Below, in pieces: positions 12,160-23,175 of a stretch of 64,000 nt of DNA. This DNA comes from Ananas comosus. Lineage: Eukaryota > Streptophyta > Magnoliopsida > Poales > Bromeliaceae. The stretch covers positions 4,660,744-4,724,743 of the forward strand of contig NC_033627.1 in assembly GCF_001540865.1 (NCBI RefSeq), read 5' to 3'. Positions within the stretch are counted from its first letter, which is position 1; every line of letters begins with the position of its first letter. Under the pieces are notes generated by a model, which did no database searches, was not told the origin of the DNA, and saw nothing but the letters and a program-made list of their open reading frames with translations. Both the position numbers and the translations under genes were made by a program.

Positions 12160-12840
12160 TTCTAGATGACTGCAGCAGCACTCTATTAATTTATTATCCA
12201 TTTGAAACTCCATTAACTCCTATTCCCACCCTACATAGCATTCTTCCACTTGTAGCAATATTATCTTTCTAGAATAAGTCAAAAACACATTATTTGAATA
12301 TTAAACTATATTACAACTGTTACTTGTCTACATCATTTTGTCAACATAATGCTCTTAACTGCACAAATTTAACTAAACCCAAACACTTTAATTAGTTACT
12401 TTGATCTCACGTTATGTTCACCTCATACAATTACATAATTAATTAAGTTGCTTGGTAAGTTGTAAGATTATAATGATAATGATAATAATAATGATAATGA
12501 TGTTACTATTACTATATTAAATTTGGTATACCAAATTTAATTTCGCGATTGTCATGCTAGTCACATCTCTCAAACTAGGCAATCATTGTATTTGACCATA
12601 TATTTTATTTAATATATAATATTTTGACTTGTTTCTAGAAGTTCTCGACTTTTCATAATTTGGTTTTATTTATTTATTTATTTATTTATTTTAGGAATAG
12701 GTGGTAGGTCCCATCCTAATAAGCCCTTTCATAGGATTATCGTGCATTGCTTTTCTCCTGCAAACTCCTGACCACTTATTTATGATTTTTTTTTTTATTT
12801 CCAAAAAAATTAGTTTTTATTTTTTTTTTCAAATTTAATA
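12160..12840. other. AT-rich intergenic DNA
   Basis: Includes a GATAAT microsatellite near 12473-12500 and (TTTA)n near 12665-12695. I see no genes. Confidence 0.5.
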
Positions 12841-12847
12841 AATAATT

Positions 12848-13316
12848 TGTGAGACCCAGATAATTCTATATATAAGATATAATAGGGCTAAACTCTTAAT
12901 CCAATTTAAGTATTGTGGGTGGTAATTAGATCCAAGATATTAAGAGAGCTAAGCATGTTAGGACGAAAGTAGTTTTAGGATGGGCGACCACCACCTGTGA
13001 AGTTGGGGCATCACAGTTAGTGTTAGAGCCAATTATCAACCGGAAGTGTGAGATGAGTCTCAGCTGAGCCAGGAAGGCTAGCAAGATGAGTCTCACATCG
13101 TCTGATACTTGTGAGTCTGAGTCTGACGAGAACGTCAGGGGTTAAAAGAGGAGAGATTGTGAGACCCCAGATAACCCTATATATAAGATATAATAGGGCT
13201 AAACTCTTAACCCGGTTTAATTATTTTGGATGGTAGTTAGGCCAAAGAGGTTAAAAAAATTGTGTGCTAGAATTAGTCTTAGAATGGATAACTCCCTGAA
13301 AAGTTGGAGAGCCACA
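12848..13316 (+). mobile_element. Cassandra-like TRIM retrotransposon with 5S-rRNA-like LTRs
   Basis: Two direct repeats start TGTGAGACCC and end near CACA: 12848-13015 (about 168 bp) and 13158-13316 (about 159 bp), with only about 142 bp between them. Just inside the first LTR, TTAGTGTTAGAGCC resembles the initiator-Met tRNA primer site of plant LTR elements. A purine-rich tract (AAAAGAGGAGAGA) precedes the second LTR. Each LTR contains a 5S-rRNA-like core: 12945-12995 carries GCTAAGCATGTTAGGACG and TTTTAGGATGGGCGACC, resembling the internal promoter part of plant 5S rRNA. That is the defining trait of Cassandra TRIMs. These LTRs are shorter than is usual for Cassandra. Flanks TAATT and AAATT are a possible decayed 5-bp duplication. 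Confidence 0.8.
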
Positions 13317-13329
13317 AAATTAGTGTTTT

Positions 13330-16300
13330 TACTTTTTGAGAGAAAGTATGAAAAACAAAAATAATAAATTTTCATAAAATTTAGAAAAGAAAATTTTCAA
13401 AAAAAAAAAAACGAACCACACGAGTGAAAAATTAAAAAAGAGTTTTTCATGAAAAAATTTTCTCTCGAATTTTTTTTTATACTTTTTTTCAAAAACCAAT
13501 CATGCCCTTTAAAGGTCTATTTGATTTCTTGAAAAATAGTAAAAAATTATTTTTGAAACAAAATTTTCTGTAGAATTTTTTTTTTTAGTTTCTGTTTGGT
13601 TTGATGAAAAAGAAAATTAGTTTTTTATGTATACATGTTTGGATGGTAAGAAAAAAAAATGAAAAAACACTTTTATTTATATTTCACTTGTTTAGTTAGT
13701 TAAAAATTTTGGTATATAAACACCTTCAATAAAAGAAGGAAGAAATTGCCGACCTTTTAAAATTTAACATAATATTTACATACTATTTATAATATAAATA
13801 ATAAATAAATAAATAAAATTAATTTTAAATATATTTTGGTGTAGATAAAATAGTTCGAAAGATGGAAACGGATGACTGTAGAAGATGGTTAAGGGCATGT
13901 TTGGCCTAGATTTTGAAAAAATAATTTTTAGAAAAGTGATTTTGGTTTAAAAAAATAATTTTGGTTAAAAGCTGAAGAGCGTTTGGTCGAGTTTAGATAA
14001 AAGCGATTTTTTGAAGTGATTTTGTAAAACTGTTTGGCAAAATTATTTTGATGTTTCCATAAATTAATATTTTTATTAAATTTTATCTTAAAATAATTTA
14101 AAATATATCAAATTTGAATTAAAATTTAAATTTGAAATTTTAATTCTAGAATAATTAAAATTTAAAATTTAAATTTGAAAATTTTAAATTTAAAATTTGA
14201 TATCTTATTTTAAAAATAATTAAAAATTCAAAAATTAAATTTTAAATTTTAATTTTAATTTTTTAAAATCTAAATTTAAATTTAAATTTTAAATTTCAAA
14301 TTTGAAATCTTAAAAATAAAATTTAAAATTAAAATTATTTTTAAATTTTAAATTAAAAAATTAAAAATTAAAATTTTAAAATATAAAGTTTAAAATTTGA
14401 ATTTTAAAATGTAAAATATCAAACGTCCTAACAAAAATTCGGGTTTTCCGAAAAACACTTAAGAAACGAAAAGAAATTTTTTGTATGAAATATAAAAAAT
14501 AATTTTTTATCTTTTTTTTTTCATGGCATATCAAACACACGAAAAATTGTACTAGTTCACGGTGTTAATAATTTAGGAACCAAACAAGCTCTTAGTATGA
14601 TGGAGTAGAATACCAACTAATTGTACTAGTTGGTGATGTTAATAATTTAGTATTTGATAAATAAAAATTTCAAAAGATTTCTTACAATAAGACAATAAAA
14701 TAAACATTTAGGTAAAAAAACTCTAAATTTTAAAATTTTAATTCGAGACCATATTAAAAAATGGTTTGATAGTCGATACCCGTGGTTAAGTTCGAAATCT
14801 ATTTACTTTATATTTTTATCTAAATTTATTTTTTTTAAAAAAAATGAACGAAACAAATAGTATACTATTTTTTTCTCTCAAAAGGACTATATTAAAAAAT
14901 ATAACAAAAAATTATTAACATTTCCGAATAGCACTGTTTATCGGATTCTTTTAAAAATAAATCCTTAGAAAATTAATAATTTGTAAAATAATCCTATCAA
15001 AATTTTATTTGGTGAAATAACTTTATTTCACGCAACTCAGCATCAAGATGGAAGAATAATTATAAAATGAATAAAATTTAAAAAACGGTGAATTGCTTAT
15101 CACTTTGTTTCTCACTGTCTTTATCGTAGATAGGAAAACTGTAAACAATTTGCTCTTTTTTTTTTCTATTTTCCGTATATAATTCTAACAACTATATTAA
15201 AATTTCAAAAAGTCACATATAATCTAGACAATCAAAAAAATTTTAACAGTCTATTCATACAATCATAACAATTAAAGAAAATTTTCAATAATCCATGTAC
15301 AAAACTAACAATCTTACAAAATTCTTTACAACCCATAAAAAAATTCTATAACAATGAAAACAATCTAAAAACGAAAAATGATTCAACGTTTTATGAAGAT
15401 GGTCTCATTTTAGTCCAATATGATATTGAGTTGGTTAGAAGAGAATTAATTGATCAAATAAAATTTTAAAAAAATTATTTGGCCAATTAAAAGTTTTTAA
15501 AAGCTATTTATTTTTTTGAAAATGTTTAACTAATTATTTGGCATATTGAGAGATTGGTTTCGGGCCTTTTTCATCAACAACTCTCCCATTAGCCATTAAT
15601 TAATATTTGCATTAAAAAACATAAATCGTAATTAAGACTTTATTTCGTACCGCAAATAAATAGTATTATATTATAAAAATTAAGTCGGTTACGATATATT
15701 TTTACGGCGACTCTTCCTCACCTAATAACATTAAAGCAACTCTAAATGAGAAAATCAAAATAAAAAAAAAATGTGGAAAATAAGTTATTGGTTTTTCACC
15801 AACCACTACAGCTATAGCTAATCATCACCAATGCTGATTCTTTTCACGTGGCTAATAAATGTTATCACGAGAAAGTGTATAAAAAAGATTTTATTTTTCA
15901 GATTAACTTAAAAAAACTAAAATATAGAAAATTTTATGTAAATATATAGTTTTTATATTTTTTCTGACTTTTAAAATTTTATATTTTATTTTTATAAATT
16001 ATAAAAAATATTTTTAAAAAATTACGATATAAATGAAAATGACGAAATAATTAAATTTTCTCTACTTGTTCTATAAGGAAACAAATTAATTTTTAAATGT
16101 ATTTTTGTCATTTTTAAGAATATTTTCCATACGACTTATAAAAAATAGTGAAAGAACCTGATGGAGTGGGGGGGGGGGGAACTAAGTGTACCAACTTAAT
16201 TAAAATTTTAAGAAAATAAAATATAGATTTTAAAAATTTAGAAAGATAGGTAAAAAAAAAGTGGATATTTATAAAAAAAATTTCTCTATTTTAGCCTTTA

Positions 16301-17270
16301 AAAATTATAATATGTTAATTAATCCAATCAAAATTTTGTTTGGGCAAATGATGGAAGAATGATTAAAAGATGATAAATTATTTACCATCTTTAATAAAAT
16401 TTTAAAAAATAAATTATTTATTGTCTTTTCTTTTAGAAAGAAAAATATGAACAATTTACCAACTTCTTTCTATTTTTCATATATAATTTTAATAACTATA
16501 TAAAAATTTAAATAATTATAATCACATTTATTCCTAATAATCCAGAAAATCTTAATGATCTACCCATATAATTCTAATATCAAACAAAAATTTTAATTTC
16601 ACATGCAATCTTAACAACCTTACAAAAATGCTCACAACCCATAAAAAAAAATAATGATCCTCACAACACATAAAAAAATAATAATATTAATATGAAAAAG
16701 GTGAGTGGTTTATCACTTTCTAAAGTTGGTGAACGATTCGTCGTCTTCTTTATTTTTTTGTTCCAATATGACACTGAGTTGATGATAAGAAGGTTAGTTG
16801 GTCAAATAAAATTTGAAAGGTTATTTAGCTAATTAAAAAATTTTATAGGGTTATTTCAAAAGAGGGTCCGTGTGAAGCGCCTCTAAAGTTTAGCACTTCT
16901 GCAAACAAATGCCTAAACTTTTAATTTCGACAATTAAATATTCTAACTTTATTAAATTATTTAATATATCTTGTTTTTTGAGTGAAGATACTAATTGAAC
17001 ACCCATTTTGATCGCATGTTTACTCACAGTTTTGTGTATCTTCAAAACACGCACAAAAAAAAAATCTATGTTTCGTCTTTTACTTATGATAATTAAGTCA
17101 GTTTCAAGATTGAACACAAGAGTAAATCTATCTTTAATTTTTCTTTTATGCGTTAGAATAAAGAAATAGATATTTTTTGTTTTATAAATTTAGGAGTTTT
17201 GTAAGTTTTATATGTAATACAAGCAACGGTAATGACTGTAAGATTAGTAACTTTAATTGAGGGCAGAAAT
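13330..17270. other. AT-rich intergenic DNA, TE-derived, no gene
   Basis: Nearly 4 kb of A/T-rich DNA. The 13890-14600 part starts with a hAT-MITE-like end (ATGTTTGGCC), degenerates into A/T-only words (14050-14420), and ends near CAAACAAGCTC. At 16170 there is a run of ten G. Two segments look like diverged copies of one repeat: 15000-15560 and 16330-16850 share 'gaacaatttac', 'catataattctaac' and 'tgacactgagttg'-type words, spaced about 1.3 kb. I see no coding sequence. Confidence 0.5.
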
Positions 17271-17274
17271 ATAC

Positions 17275-17441
17275 TGTGACGCTCTAACTTTTCAAGGGAT
17301 CATTCATTTTAGGATTATTTTCGTCCTAACACGCATAACTCTCCTAACTTCTTTAATCTAGCCACCACCGAAAATACTTAAGCCGGGTTAAAAGTTTTAA
17401 TAATATTATATCTTATATATAGGACTATTTAGGGTCTCACA
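17275..17441 (-). mobile_element. Solo LTR of the Cassandra-like TRIM
   Basis: On the minus strand it starts TGTGAGACCC and ends GCGTCACA, about 167 bp. It aligns with the LTRs at 12848 and 13158 throughout ('tatataagatataata', 'aacccggcttaagtattt', 'gcgtgttaggacgaaaataa'). There is no partner LTR nearby, so it is a solo copy. The 5S-like core is more decayed than in the complete element. Confidence 0.8.
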
Positions 17442-17585
17442 CCTACAGAGATGTTTGGTAAGGCTTAAGAAGTCTAATTGTCAAAATTAAAAATTTAGAT
17501 GACTATTTACAAAAACTCTTAACATTCAAAAAGAGTTTTGTGTTTTTTTTTAAGAAAAAAATTATTGTCTACTACCATCTTTTCT

Positions 17586-17589
<4 letters not shown>

Positions 17590-17632
<43 letters not shown>
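17590..17632. repeat. (AT)n microsatellite
   Basis: About 21 uninterrupted TA dinucleotides. It lies directly before the MOR1-like exon fragment. Confidence 0.95.
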
Positions 17633-17637
<5 letters not shown>

Positions 17638-17694
17638 CAATAATTAGGCATAGTTTCTCATGGAACATTCTTTGAAATGTGCTTCATTTGCAGG

Positions 17695-17800
17695 TATTAG
17701 TGAAAGGGTTGCTGACATCAAAACTCGTGCCCATGCGATGAAGTGCCTTACTGCTTTTGCCGAGGCAGTTAGTCCTGGATTTATATTTGACAGAGTAANA
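17695..17800 (+). pseudogene. Isolated exon fragment resembling MOR1/XMAP215-family microtubule protein
   Basis: After an acceptor-like TTTGCAG at 17688-17694, the plus strand encodes ISERVADIKTRAHAMKCL and then AFAEAVSPGFIFDRV. This matches, from memory of the family, a TOG-domain segment of plant MOR1. The rest of MOR1 (over 1900 residues) is absent. An undetermined base lies at 17799. The open frame runs on to 17900, but the part after DRV is not MOR1-like that I recognise. I read this as a captured or orphaned exon, not a working gene. Confidence 0.65.
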
Positions 17801-17904
17801 TATATTGTATCTTGTATTGAACACCAATTCTTGGACTTGGTTACATATGGCAACATCAAGGAGACTTGCACAAACTTTGAAGCAGGGTTAGTCCCACATT
17901 AGCT

Positions 17905-18314
17905 GGCCAACCTAACACTTTCCAAATTACCCACCTACATGTGGGACCCACAAAGAAAAGTGTCTCCTTCCAAATGAATGGATTTAGTACCAAACCCAAC
18001 ACCCAAATAGATATTTTCTTTATTAATATACTTCAAAAAAATATTATAACCATAAAATTAATTTTTTTAAAAAGTTGTTTATAAATTTTAGGCTTGTGGG
18101 GTGAATGAATCACCGCTTTTTAAACATAACAAATCATTCATCGCTTTCTTCGCAGTATTGAAATTATTTTTAGGATTTAATATTGTACATTTTTTAGCAT
18201 TCGAAAATAAAAAATATATATAAGTGTGGTTTTAGAAAGCAATGGCTTATTCACCTCTTAGACCTAATTTTACAAATAAAAATATAAAATGTCTATTTTT
18301 AGAATTAAAAAATT
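17905..18314. other. Intergenic DNA, nothing recognised
   Basis: AT-rich, with no open frame of interest and no element ends. Confidence 0.4.
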
Positions 18315-18764
18315 GGGTTAATTGCATATAGGTCCCTGTAAATATAGCAAAATATAAATATATTCCTACAAAGTTTAATTTTATATGCTGTCTCTGTAAA
18401 AGTTCTGATATTTTCAAATATGTTCCTACCGTTAGAATTAGTTAGAGAAATTTAGTTAATCATAGGTTAAATACTTAACTCCAGTTAGTTAATGAGGTGA
18501 ATTGATCTTTTTACCCCTTTTAATGAGGTGAATTGATCTTTTTACCCCTTTTTAATTAACAGTTGGGACTTTTGGAAGAATATATATTTGTGATGGCAAA
18601 AATGTCATTTTACTTATAAAATAGATAGTGTTTTAATGATAACAAATTAGAAGAACATATTTGAAAATATTAGAATTTTTATAGGAACAATATATGAAAG
18701 TTAAACTTTGTAGGAATATATTTATATTTCACCATTTTTATAAGGACCTGAATGAAATTAATCC
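18315..18764. mobile_element. MITE with GGGTTAATTGCAT ends
   Basis: The left end is GGGTTAATTGCATATAGGTC. The right end, reverse-complemented, is GGATTAATTTCATTCAGGTC. The arms continue with matching 'aaatataaatatattcctac' and 'atattttcaaatatgttcct' words. It contains a tandem duplication of about 31 bp ('aatgaggtgaattgatcttt') at about 18492-18555. The left half of another copy lies at 40323-40470. Confidence 0.7.
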
Positions 18765-19033
18765 AAACTAAAAAAATTCTATAAACATAGTCACCCAAGT
18801 AGGCTCTTTTTTTTCTTTTTTCTTTTTGAATGAGTAAAATGTTTAGACACCACGAAACATTTCTATTTTGCAAGGAAACCTTTGAACTTTTAATATTTAC
18901 AATTAGCCCCTCTAAATTTTATTAAATAATTTAATAAATTAAATAGGTGATATGATCTGATGTTGAACAGATGATAATCTTGTAAAACTTCATAAACAGA
19001 GAAATCCACTCCTTCTCTAGCGGATAAAATTAA

Positions 19034-19385
19034 GAATAAACTTCAAATACCATTCTTGTGGTTTCGTACTTTCTCACTTTAGTATTATGGGTTTAAAATG
19101 TATCAATTTATAATTTTTAATATTCTGTGGGTTTTTTTTTTCATCAAATTTTTTTTTTCATTAAATCAGTGACAAAGTTAAAAGTAAAATGTATTAAAAT
19201 GAATATTTGAAAAGCCTAAGTGGGATATCTAAAGTTTTTTGTATATAATTTAACGAAATATTAACGGAGGAGCTGACGAAAAAAAGAAAAATAAAAGCAT
19301 AGGGTACAAAATTGATACACTTTAAACCATAGGATACTAAAGTGAAAAAATGCGAAACCACAGAGTTGATATTTGAGTTTACCCT
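19034..19385. mobile_element. Long-TIR MITE, family with 'gtggttt' arms, copy 1
   Basis: The left arm has AATAAACTTCAAATACC, then GTGGTTTCGTACTTTCTCAC and TTTAAAATGTATCAATTT. The right arm, reverse-complemented, has GGTAAACTCAAATATCAAC, then GTGGTTTCGCATTTTTTCAC and TTTAAAGTGTATCAATTT. Copies 2 and 3 are at 22561-22903 and 34197-34550. Confidence 0.75.
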
Positions 19386-19389
19386 AAAC

Positions 19390-20480
19390 TTAAAACATCA
19401 GAATTAAAGCATAAAAATTGCGTTTTTCACACGTTAGAATATAAAAGAGATTGATTTCACTATGTTTAATTCCTAGCTATTGCATGCCCACGTGCAAAAC
19501 ATGTAATGAGAATATATATTACTTATTAGTACTTAATAACTTTCCTTAAATGAGAAAGGTTATTAAACTATTTATGAAAGTTTAGAAGGGGTGATTACAA
19601 AAGTTCAAAGCTTAATTAGCAGGATTAATTATTTGCAAAAATACTAAAATTAAAAGTTGAATTGTTTATACTCTTTTCTTATTGCTTAATTACATTATAT
19701 TGTACTGTATCTTACACTTTCTTTGTGGATCGCTATACTATAAACAATAAATTTAGATAGAAGCTGGTAAATCCATTATGTTAGATATGTCTCTAATTAT
19801 GAAACCGCAAATTTTCTAACTCTATTTGATTTTGGTTGTCCTATAAAGTCAAATTTAGATTATATCTAATGTAAATTTTGGTTGTCCTATAAAGTCAAAT
19901 TTAGATTATATCTAATTACATTCGATTATGCGAGAAATAATTGGCATGGTCTAATTGATCAACATAATCAAAATACATGTGACACGTAAATATTAGTGTT
20001 TTTTCTCTCTCTAAAAAGAAACATTTTTTTTTAATTTTTTCTAGCATTTTTATTATTGTCCCTCTCATTCTGCTGCAATGCCACTAATAAACAGAAAAAA
20101 GTCTTAATTCATTATATAAAAAATAAAAAATTATTTTTTATAAAATTGGTAACAAATTAATTATATTATAGCTATGTTATAAGGTACAAATCTCACTTTG
20201 TGGAACCAATATTTTACTATAAATAAACAAGTACATATTCCTCTATATTTAGTAGGGTTGTTGCGTGTCAATTTAGCATATATTCTTTGTTATTGAATGT
20301 CTTATTTATTCGAAAAATAATTGTTTAATTTGAAGAATTACTATTTTGATGTGACTGAAAAACTATCATATACTCTTTTTCTTTATAAATTTGAAATTTT
20401 TAATACTAAAATTGGTGCAGTTTGTTATTACTATTATATTTTTTTATTTTTTATTTTCTGCCTAGTGTACTGATTTTTTT
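19390..20480. other. AT-rich intergenic DNA
   Basis: Contains a tandem duplication of about 48 bp at 19830-19918 ('tttggttgtcctataaagtc' twice). I see no genes. Confidence 0.55.
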
Positions 20481-20889
20481 AGGGCTTTTTTACATTTAGC
20501 CCCCTCATAAAAAAATTTTCACAAATAATTCTATTAATTTTATAATTATAATTTTCGTCCTATCTCTGCTAAGTAAGTACCATGTTAGCGCCACGCGAGT
20601 AGGATGGGGGCTGAGTGGTAAATAGAACATTCACCGTATTCAAATACGGTAAATGATTTATCGTGTTTAGTGGTTATATTTATTCTATACTCAAATAATA
20701 TAATATACTCGACAAGGACACGGTGAATGAATTACTGTATTCAGCTTATTCCACACTCTCCACCTCTGCTCGAGTAGTACTTACGTGGCGCCTGTATAGT
20801 GTGGATAAGGATAAAATCATAATTATAAAATTAATGAAGCTATTTGTAAAAATAATTTTTTTGAGGGGGCTAAATGTAAAAAACGTCCT
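20481..20889. mobile_element. Foldback MITE with arms over 80 bp
   Basis: The left arm is AGGGCTTTTTTACATTTAGC. The right arm, reverse-complemented, is AGGACGTTTTTTACATTTAG. Both continue with CCCCCTCA, 'attaattttataattat' and 'cgtcc'/'atcc', so the arms pair for more than 80 bp. The loop holds smaller inverted words (for example ATTCAAATACGGTAAATG). It lies 2.3 kb upstream of the EDR2-like gene. Confidence 0.8.
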
Positions 20890-20899
20890 TAAAAACAAA

Positions 20900-22560
20900 A
20901 AAAAAAGGGTAAAAGAGGAGCGTGGGACCACAAAGTGGGAGTTGGGGAGTGGGACCCGCGGAAGGTTCGGTCCACTCGTGTGAGCGAACTGACCACCGAG
21001 TGTAAGTACAAAGTTATTAAAAATCCGTAGAGCCGTGCGATGGCCACTGACGCCACGTGTCACTCCGTCGACGGCCGACCGAGGCACCAGGCTCACTGTA
21101 GATTATTCTCTGGGTGGACCTGGTCCACTTTGAACCGGCCTCCAAAAACACACATTTTTTGTTTTGTTTTGTTTTTTTTTTTCAATAAAGTTGACCAAAA
21201 ATTTATTTTTTTTCTCCCCCTTCCTTCTCGCTTCATTGGTGGGTCGGGACGGATCCGAAACAGATCATTGAAAGTTAATTTCTATCTTTTTTTTTATTTA
21301 TTATTTTATCTGTACGGATTAGGATAGGAATTAATTTTTCTTTAGTTTTGACGCTCAGTCCATTCCTTTTTTTAATCCGTTCTTCGGAGGAGGATTTCTT
21401 ACCTCCCATCTCGTTTTGTTGATAAGTCAGGGTGGATCTAAAGTGAATTCTTGATAAATTATTTTTTATTTATTTTACTTACTATTATATTCGGGCGGGT
21501 GAGGATATGAGTGGATTTTTGATGAATTTTTGAAAGATTGAAATAAATTAAAAAAAGAAAAAAATTTTCTACCTTCTGCTTTCTTTTCTTAGCGGATTAG
21601 AGCGAATTCGAGATAGAGGTGGACAATGGCGGGTGCTCCACCTATCAGAGTCATTTGCATCTCTATCAATCCATAGAGTTCTTATAGACTAATTTGCACT
21701 ACTATTCCCTAGCCTTTTAGTTGAGTTTCAATTCGAACTCAAATTTTTTTAACTTGGATATTTGAGATTATAAATAATTTTAATGTCACAATTTAGTCTC
21801 TAAACTTTCAAAACTATTTTATTTTAATCTTTATGCACTTAATTTATCACATATTTGTACATCATAATTTATTAATTCTTCATCAATTTCATATTCTAAT
21901 TTATACATGAAGAAAAGCTACAACTCAATAAAATTTTCGAGGGTTTTGGGACTATTAGTGTCCACTTGAAAATTTGATAAATATAAAATTTGTCAAAAAA
22001 TTTAGAGAGTGGTGCGATTTTGGTGATTCTTACAAGTAATATTTTAAATAACTCAAGAACAGGTGGCTCAATTCAAATTTATTTAATTCTATTAAAATCA
22101 GCCACTAAATGATAATCAGAGTTAATAAATCTATATATCTACATTCACTATTAATAGGCTAAAATATAGAAAACTTTTTTTTAAATATCTGTCTTTTTTA
22201 CGTTTTCCTTTAGACTTTCAAAATATATATTTTACCTTCTAAATATTTTTTAAATTTTTTTTGAAAATTATGTTGTTAATGAAGATGACGAATGAGTAAA
22301 TTGTCTTTATTATTCTAAATAAATAATTATTTTAATATGTTTTCACTAGTTTTAAGGATATTTTTTGTGTATTTAATCATAAGTTTTAAGAAATGAATAA
22401 AATAATGATAGAACCCTGGTGCTTGGATAGCTAAGTGCATTAAATTATAAATTTTGAAAGGTACATAATATTAATTTCTGAAAGTTATAGTAGAAAAGTA
22501 AAAAAAGGCATTTTCTAATATTTCTTTTCCTTGTATTTTAGCCTTATTTAATATAATTTT
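20900..22560. other. Intergenic DNA upstream of the EDR2-like gene
   Basis: 20900-21140 is GC-rich (ACGCCACGTGTC-type words) and might hold promoter or remnant sequence. The rest is AT-rich. I see no open frame with recognisable motifs. Confidence 0.4.
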
Positions 22561-22903
22561 AGAAAAACTTCAAATATCACCCATGTGGTTTCTCACTTCC
22601 TTACCCTGTGGTTTAAAATGTATTATTTTTGTATCTGTGGTTTTATTTTTTCTCATTTTGTTATCCTCTCCACAATTTTTTTTTTATTAAATCAGTGACA
22701 ACGTTAAAACTAAAGGATACTAAAGTAAATATTCAATAAACTATATATGGGGTATCTGGGTTTTTTGTATATAATTTAAAGAAAAGTTAACGGAGGGGTC
22801 GACGAAAAGAGAAAAATAAAATCATAAGATATTAAATTAATATATTTTAAACTATAGGATACTAAGGTGAGAAAGTACGAAACCACATGGGTGAGTCTAC
22901 CCT
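22561..22903. mobile_element. Long-TIR MITE, 'gtggttt' family, copy 2
   Basis: The left arm is AGAAAAACTTCAAATATCAC, then ATGTGGTTTCTCAC. The right arm, reverse-complemented, has AGGGTAGACTCACCCATGTG, then GTTTCGTACTTTCTCACC. Inner words are shared with copies 1 and 3. It ends about 270 bp before the EDR2-like start codon, so it may contribute promoter sequence. Confidence 0.7.
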
Positions 22904-23096
22904 ATTTTTTGAAGTATTTTATATGGTGGTGGACCGGGTCCATAGCAGCAAATTCAACCTCTGCGGCTTTGCCTATTTCCGAGTCGCCGATTCCTCGGCC
23001 ACGCCGCGATATCGAAAAGCGCTTCCCCCCAACTTCGCCACCTCTCTCGAAGCGGGTTTCTAAAGCGCCACTCATTCCCACGCACACGCCATCGCC

Positions 23097-23165
23097 TCTC
23101 TCTCTCTCTCTCTCTCTCTCCTGAAGCGGAGCGGAGGGGAGGGGAGGGGAGGGGAGGGTAGGGGG
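23097..23165 (+). promoter_or_regulatory. 5' leader of the EDR2-like gene: CT microsatellite and G-rich repeat
   Basis: A (CT)n tract at 23097-23120 is followed at 23128-23168 by GGGGA units and a run of seven G, just before the ATG at 23176. CT tracts in 5' leaders are frequent in plant genes. Five or more GGGG runs within 45 bp could form a G-quadruplex in the DNA sense strand or mRNA; that role is inference. No TATA box is evident. Confidence 0.6.
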
Positions 23166-23175
23166 GGAGCTATCG

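Noticed and set aside
12940..13000. 5S rRNA gene
   Set aside because: Only the internal part resembles 5S rRNA, it lies in a direct-repeat LTR, and it is too diverged; a Cassandra-type TRIM explains it.
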